Assembly: GCA_031273835.1 (NCBI GenBank)
Contig: JAISRD010000231.1
Span: 1-10,319, forward strand
DNA: 10,319 nucleotides
Direction: 5' to 3'
Source: Treponema sp.
GTDB lineage: Bacteria; Spirochaetota; Spirochaetia; Treponematales; Breznakiellaceae
A model generated the notes under the pieces. That model was not told the DNA's origin and did no database searches. It saw only the letters and a program-made list of their open reading frames with translations. Both the position numbers and the translations under genes were made by a program. Below, in pieces: positions 7,431 to 10,319 of the stretch (within the stretch, counting starts at the first letter, position 1; each line of letters begins with the position of its first letter).

Positions 7431-7452
7431 CGCAGGGGCGTACTGCCCTGCG
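7431..7452 (-). promoter_or_regulatory. Hairpin just after rplJ
   Basis: CGCAGGG (7431-7437) and CCCTGCG (7446-7452) form a 7-bp stem with an 8-nt loop, or 8 bp with one bulged G. It starts 16 nt after the rplJ stop. On the minus strand a T7 run lies before the hairpin and not after it, so this is not an intrinsic terminator. It may protect the rplJ 3' end or be part of a larger fold with 7375-7422. Confidence 0.4.
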
Positions 7453-7468
7453 GTTTAATTCAAAAAAA

Positions 7469-8011
7469 CTACGCGTCCCCGGCCTTTTTATCCGCCACGG
7501 CCTTAAAGGTGCGGACCAGCCGGGCCGGTACATCATTCAGCGCCGCGGCAAGATTCCGTGCGGGACCGTTCATCACCGACATGAGCATGGAAATAAGTTC
7601 CAGCCTGCCGGGGAGTTTAGAGAAGGCCTCAATCTTGGGGGCGTCGTAAACCATATTTCCTACAAGGCCCCCCTTGATCTTGAGGGCCGGCGCTTCCCTG
7701 GTAAAATCCAGAAGCAGCTTTGCCACCTCGTTGGAATCCCTGGGGGCGATGGCTACCGCGGTGGGCCCCACAAAATAGGGGGATACATCCGGCGCCTTGA
7801 GCTCCTCAAAGGCAATACGGGCAAAGTTGTTTTTTACCACCTTAAAACGGGCTTCCTTGCCCCGGAGCTGCCTGCGCAGATTGGTGATCTGTTCCACCGT
7901 AAGCCCCCGGTAATCGGCAAAGATAAAATCCGGGGAGGAACTGAAATTCTCCTTGAGCTCCCCGATGGCCTTTATTTTATATTCCTGCTCTTTCCTAGCG
8001 ACAATCGCCAT
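7469..8011 (-). CDS. rplJ: Ribosomal protein uL10
   Basis: uL10 anchors the bL12 dimers to the 23S rRNA GTPase centre at the stalk base. The 180 residues start with the conserved rRNA-binding domain (FIFADYRGLTVEQITNLRRQ near 29-48, then the KVVKNN motif) and end in the helix that holds bL12 (about residues 145-175). The ATG at 8009-8011 has AAGGAG (8020-8025) at 8 nt spacing. In many bacteria the L10-L12 complex represses its own operon by binding a long leader upstream of rplJ. Here only 44 nt separate rplA from rplJ, too little for a normal L10 leader, while the 158 nt after rplJ are highly structured. Confidence 0.98.
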   Translation of the reverse strand: MAIVARKEQEYKIKAIGELKENFSSSPDFIFADYRGLTVEQITNLRRQLRGKEARFKVVKNNFARIAFEELKAPDVSPYFVGPTAVAIAPRDSNEVAKLLLDFTREAPALKIKGGLVGNMVYDAPKIEAFSKLPGRLELISMLMSVMNGPARNLAAALNDVPARLVRTFKAVADKKAGDA

Positions 8012-8033
8012 TTTTCTTTCTCCTTATGTATAA

Positions 8034-8049
8034 GCCTGTTAAAACAGGC
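8034..8049 (-). promoter_or_regulatory. Small hairpin between rplA and rplJ
   Basis: GCCTGT (8034-8039) and ACAGGC (8044-8049) form a perfect 6-bp stem with a 4-nt loop, in a gap of 44 nt. It starts 6 nt after the rplA stop and ends 8 nt before the rplJ Shine-Dalgarno sequence. There is no U-run after it. It could modulate rplJ initiation or mRNA stability. Confidence 0.4.
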
Positions 8050-8055
8050 CCTCTG

Positions 8056-8736
8056 TTAATCCCCGTCCTTGACGGAAACCCACACGCCGGGTCCCATGGA
8101 GGATGCCACCGACACGGTTTTAATAAACTCGCCCTTCGCGTCGGCGGGTTTTTTCCGCCTTATCTCGGTAAGCACCGCGCGGACATTTTCCGCCATTTTA
8201 TCGCTTTCCATGGAGACCTTACCCACCGCGATGTGTACCACGCCGGTTTTATCCGCCCTGAATTCAACGCGGCCCTTTTTCAGCTCCGACAGGGCGCCTT
8301 TCAGGTCGAAGGTAACCGTTCCGGTCTTGGGATTGGGCATAAGCCCCCTCCGCCCCAGAATCATACCGAGCTTTCCCACATCCTTCATCATATCGGGGGT
8401 CGCCACCGCCACATCAAAGTCAAGCCAGCCGCCCTTTATCTTTTCGATTAAATCGTCGGCCCCCACAAAGGCCGCTCCGGCTTCCTGGGCTTCCTTTTCT
8501 TTTTCGGGCTTGCAGAATACCAGTACCCGTTTTTCCCCTTTGAACTGATTGGGAAGCACCACCGTATCGCGGACGGTCTGGCTTTTTTTAAGGTTCACCT
8601 TGACCGAAAGATCAACGGTTTCATCAAACTTCGCAAAGGCCACGGTTTTAACCGTATCAAGGGCCGGTTTAAGATCGTAGAATACGGCGCTGTCGTACTT
8701 TTTGAGGGCTTCCTTGTACTTTTTTCCCCGTTTCAT
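8056..8736 (-). CDS. rplA: Ribosomal protein uL1
   Basis: uL1 forms the mobile L1 stalk at the 50S exit site and in many bacteria represses the rplK-rplA messenger. The 226 residues match the usual length. The conserved signature GRRGLMPNPKTGTVT is near 128-142, the N-terminal KRGKKYKEALKKYD is typical, and the C-terminal half returns to domain I with TVSVASSMGPGVWV. The start overlaps the rplK stop as ATGA (8733-8736). A perfect GGAGGT (8743-8748) inside the rplK end lies 6 nt before the ATG. Translational coupling to rplK is therefore likely, so one control site in the rplK leader could set both proteins. Confidence 0.98.
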   Translation of the reverse strand: MKRGKKYKEALKKYDSAVFYDLKPALDTVKTVAFAKFDETVDLSVKVNLKKSQTVRDTVVLPNQFKGEKRVLVFCKPEKEKEAQEAGAAFVGADDLIEKIKGGWLDFDVAVATPDMMKDVGKLGMILGRRGLMPNPKTGTVTFDLKGALSELKKGRVEFRADKTGVVHIAVGKVSMESDKMAENVRAVLTEIRRKKPADAKGEFIKTVSVASSMGPGVWVSVKDGD

Positions 8737-9164
8737 TTTTCCACCTCCACGCCCATGGAACGGGCCGTACCGGCGATGATCTTCATCGCCCCCTCGACAT
8801 CATTGGCGGAAAGATCGGGCATTTTCAGCTTGGCAATTTCTTCAAGCTTTGCCCTGGGTATCTTACCCACCTTGGCCTTGTGGGGCTCGGGCGAACCCTT
8901 TTCCAGACTGATGGCCTTCTTGATAAGCACCGCCGCCGGAGGGGTTTTGAGGATGAAGGTGAAGGACTTATCGGCATACACGGTGATAAGCACCGGTATG
9001 ATAAGTCCCGGTTCCATAGACTTCGTCCTGTCGTTAAACTGCTGGACGAACTGGGGGGCGCTGACGCCATGGGGCCCCAGGGCGGGACCCACAGGCGGGG
9101 CCGGAGTGGCCTTGCCTGCGGGGCACTGGAGCTTGATCAGGGCGGCAATTTTCTTCTTTGCCAT
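8733..9164 (-). CDS. rplK: Ribosomal protein uL11
   Basis: uL11 binds the GTPase-associated centre of 23S rRNA with uL10 and is the site of thiostrepton action and stringent-response sensing. The 143 residues show the canonical PPVGPALGPHGV region near 24-35, the central ITVYADKSFTFILKTPPAA block near 59-77, and the C-terminal rRNA-binding domain ending GTARSMGVEVEK. The prolines around residue 23 involved in thiostrepton sensitivity are present. The ATG at 9162-9164 has AAAGGAG (9171-9177) at 6 nt spacing. It follows nusG after 118 nt of structured DNA, the usual position of the L1-responsive leader, and overlaps rplA by 4 nt. Confidence 0.98.
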   Translation of the reverse strand: MAKKKIAALIKLQCPAGKATPAPPVGPALGPHGVSAPQFVQQFNDRTKSMEPGLIIPVLITVYADKSFTFILKTPPAAVLIKKAISLEKGSPEPHKAKVGKIPRAKLEEIAKLKMPDLSANDVEGAMKIIAGTARSMGVEVEK

Positions 9165-9204
9165 GTAATTCTCCTTTGTAGTGGCGCGGCCCTCTAAGCG
9201 GAAT

Positions 9205-9237
9205 TTTTAAGTCTTTTTTTCAAAAAAAGACTTAAAA
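9205..9237 (-). promoter_or_regulatory. 33-nt perfect AT-rich palindrome in the rplK leader
   Basis: TTTTAAGTCTTTTTTT (9205-9220) and its exact complement (9222-9237) flank one base. GCGG (9198-9201) and CCGC (9239-9242) can extend the stem after a small internal loop. The RNA would form a long rod. On the minus strand the T7 run (9222-9228) sits in the 5' arm, after a small GC hairpin at 9241-9259, so the same U-run could either pair in the rod or act in termination. It ends 27 nt before the rplK Shine-Dalgarno sequence. Confidence 0.6.
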
Positions 9238-9263
9238 CCCGCGGTTTCCGAAAGGCCGCTGGC

Positions 9264-9280
9264 GAAGCGCCGGGCGCTTC
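9264..9280 (-). promoter_or_regulatory. GC-rich hairpin just after nusG
   Basis: GAAGCGCC and GGCGCTTC flank one base, so about 6 bp form with a 5-nt loop. It begins 2 nt after the nusG stop. It has no U-run after it, so it is more likely a 3' end protector or processing determinant, or part of the rplK leader fold. Confidence 0.45.
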
Positions 9281-9282
9281 TC

Positions 9283-9840
9283 CTACAATTTCTCTACCTG
9301 TAAAAGATCAACTTCCACCGGAGTGTTCCGGCCGAAGATTCCAACCATTACCTTGAGCTTGTTCTTTTCCTGGTTAACCTCTTCAATGGTCCCCGTAAAG
9401 GACTCAAAAGGACCGTCGACGATCTTAACCTGTTCACCGGGGTTAAAGCTCTGCCGGGCCCGGGCGGACTTTTCGCCCCTAATCTCCCCGGTCTTCTGCA
9501 GTATGCCCCTGGCTTCATCCCCCGAAAGGGGCTGGGGCCTTTTATCCGCCGGGGTACCCACAAAACCGGTAACCCCCTGGATTTTCTTTATTTTCGAGCA
9601 GGTTTCCTTCCATTCCAAACTGGGAATATCCATTTCCAGCAGTACATAGCCGGGGAGATACTTACGGGTCTGGGTACGTTTTTTCCCGTCCCGAACTTCC
9701 ACCACCTCTTCCTGGGGTATCTTGATATCCTTAACCACTTCCTTGTCCAGATCCCCGGATTCGATCATGAGGCGGATTATTTTCTCGATTTTGTTCTCAT
9801 AACCCGAATAGGTATGAAGGACATACCAGCCTGCTGCCAT
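9283..9840 (-). CDS. nusG: Transcription termination/antitermination factor NusG
   Basis: NusG binds the elongating RNA polymerase, modulates pausing and Rho action, and links transcription to ribosomes. Its 185 residues match the common bacterial length with no insertion. The NGN domain spans about 4-115 (GWYVLHTYSGYENK at the start, KYLPGYVLLEM near 60-70) and the KOW domain about 132-160 (FNPGEQVKIVDGPFESFTG), ending in the usual VEVDLLQVEKL. The ATG at 9838-9840 is preceded by AAAGGT (9846-9851), which overlaps the secE stop; the gap is only 10 nt, so coupling with secE is likely. It is followed by a hairpin and the rplK leader. Confidence 0.98.
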   Translation of the reverse strand: MAAGWYVLHTYSGYENKIEKIIRLMIESGDLDKEVVKDIKIPQEEVVEVRDGKKRTQTRKYLPGYVLLEMDIPSLEWKETCSKIKKIQGVTGFVGTPADKRPQPLSGDEARGILQKTGEIRGEKSARARQSFNPGEQVKIVDGPFESFTGTIEEVNQEKNKLKVMVGIFGRNTPVEVDLLQVEKL

Positions 9841-9850
9841 GGTTTACCTT

Positions 9851-10033
9851 TTATCCAAAAATTTTCCGTACCCCGGAAATGAGCAGAAAATCGACCAAAC
9901 CGAGAACAGCGGCAATAATGACGGTGGAAACGAGGACCACCGCCACGGAACTGACCACATCGTCCCTGCTGGGCCAAACAACCTTGCGGAGTTCAGCGTA
10001 GGATTCCCTAAAAAACTGTATAACCTTTCCCAT
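9851..10033 (-). CDS. secE: Preprotein translocase subunit SecE
   Basis: SecE clamps SecY in the inner-membrane Sec channel. This is the short bacterial form, 60 residues with a single transmembrane segment (about 27-52) after the amphipathic helix. The conserved ELRKVVWPSRDDV is at 14-26. The ATG at 10031-10033 follows a purine-rich GAGGGAG with short spacing. It lies 39 nt downstream of tRNA-Trp and 10 nt upstream of nusG, the standard secE-nusG pair. Confidence 0.97.
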   Translation of the reverse strand: MGKVIQFFRESYAELRKVVWPSRDDVVSSVAVVLVSTVIIAAVLGLVDFLLISGVRKIFG

Positions 10034-10072
10034 ACTCCCTCACTTTGCCCTTCCAGCTCCATTCCCTTACTT

Positions 10073-10145
<73 letters not shown>

Positions 10146-10157
10146 AGTTTTTATCCT

Positions 10158-10319
10158 CTACTTTATTTTAGTCTCTTTGTGCAGGGTATGCTTCCTGTCA
10201 AAGGGGCAGTATTTTTTAAATTCAAGCTTCTCCTGGGTATTACGCCGGTTTTTGCTGGTTGTATAGTTTTTCCGTTTGCATTCGGTACACTGCAGAGCGA
10301 TAAGTTCCACAGCGGTCTT
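10158..10319 (-). CDS. rpmG: Ribosomal protein bL33, 5' end cut by the window edge
   Basis: The last 53 residues of bL33, a small protein of the 50S subunit, are readable, starting KTAVELIALQCTEC and ending in a TAG at 10158-10160. The first few codons with the start lie beyond the window; family members usually begin M-A-K-K or similar, so little is missing. bL33 has zinc-binding and zinc-free forms. Here CxxC (visible residues 11 and 14) and one more cysteine (38, in YCPFDRKH) are present, but the fourth ligand position holds Asp41. It heads the visible minus-strand cluster; any promoter is outside the window. Confidence 0.93.
   Translation of the reverse strand, partial: KTAVELIALQCTECKRKNYTTSKNRRNTQEKLEFKKYCPFDRKHTLHKETKIK

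Noticed and set aside
9205..9237. The AT-rich palindrome as a mobile-element end or bidirectional terminator
   Set aside because: There is no transposase, target duplication or partner repeat nearby, and it lies between co-directional essential genes, so full termination is unlikely. It is kept as a leader structure.

Overview
The window reads as a chromosomal housekeeping region of a spirochaete, most likely a Treponema-type bacterium. Three things point there: the gene order rpmG, tRNA-Trp, secE, nusG, rplK, rplA, rplJ, rplL, rpoB; an asparagine in RpoB at the position of E. coli Ser531, described as the basis of natural rifampicin resistance in spirochaetes; and the general similarity of the proteins to treponemal ones. 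Coding DNA is GC-rich by eye, above the low-GC oral treponemes. The genus assignment is inference.

Left part, plus strand (1-3236): a two-cluster Fe-S/FAD/NADPH oxidoreductase annotated in most genomes as GltA, which may really be NfnB; an exported TPR-repeat protein close behind it; then trpS (tryptophanyl-tRNA synthetase), which starts with GTG and lacks a visible Shine-Dalgarno sequence.

Right part, minus strand (3269-10319), read right to left: rpmG (5' end cut by the window edge), tRNA-Trp(CCA), secE, nusG, rplK, rplA, rplJ, rplL, rpoB. This is the classic transcription/translation/secretion cluster. Gaps are short (10-44 nt, plus one ATGA overlap) except for three structured ones: nusG-rplK (118 nt), rplJ-rplL (158 nt) and rplL-rpoB (106 nt). 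All three hold perfect or near-perfect inverted repeats and are the likely places for L1/L10-type autoregulation, attenuation or mRNA processing.

The most unusual point is what is missing. rpoB is followed after 32 bp by the 3' end of convergent trpS, so rpoC is not in its near-universal place after rpoB. Either the rpoBC unit has been split by a rearrangement in this lineage, or the assembly is misjoined here. The window also places the tRNA-Trp gene and its cognate synthetase gene at opposite ends of the same cluster. I see no mobile element, CRISPR array or defence system, and no wholly new system. The best leads are the rpoB/rpoC split and the structured intergenic RNAs.
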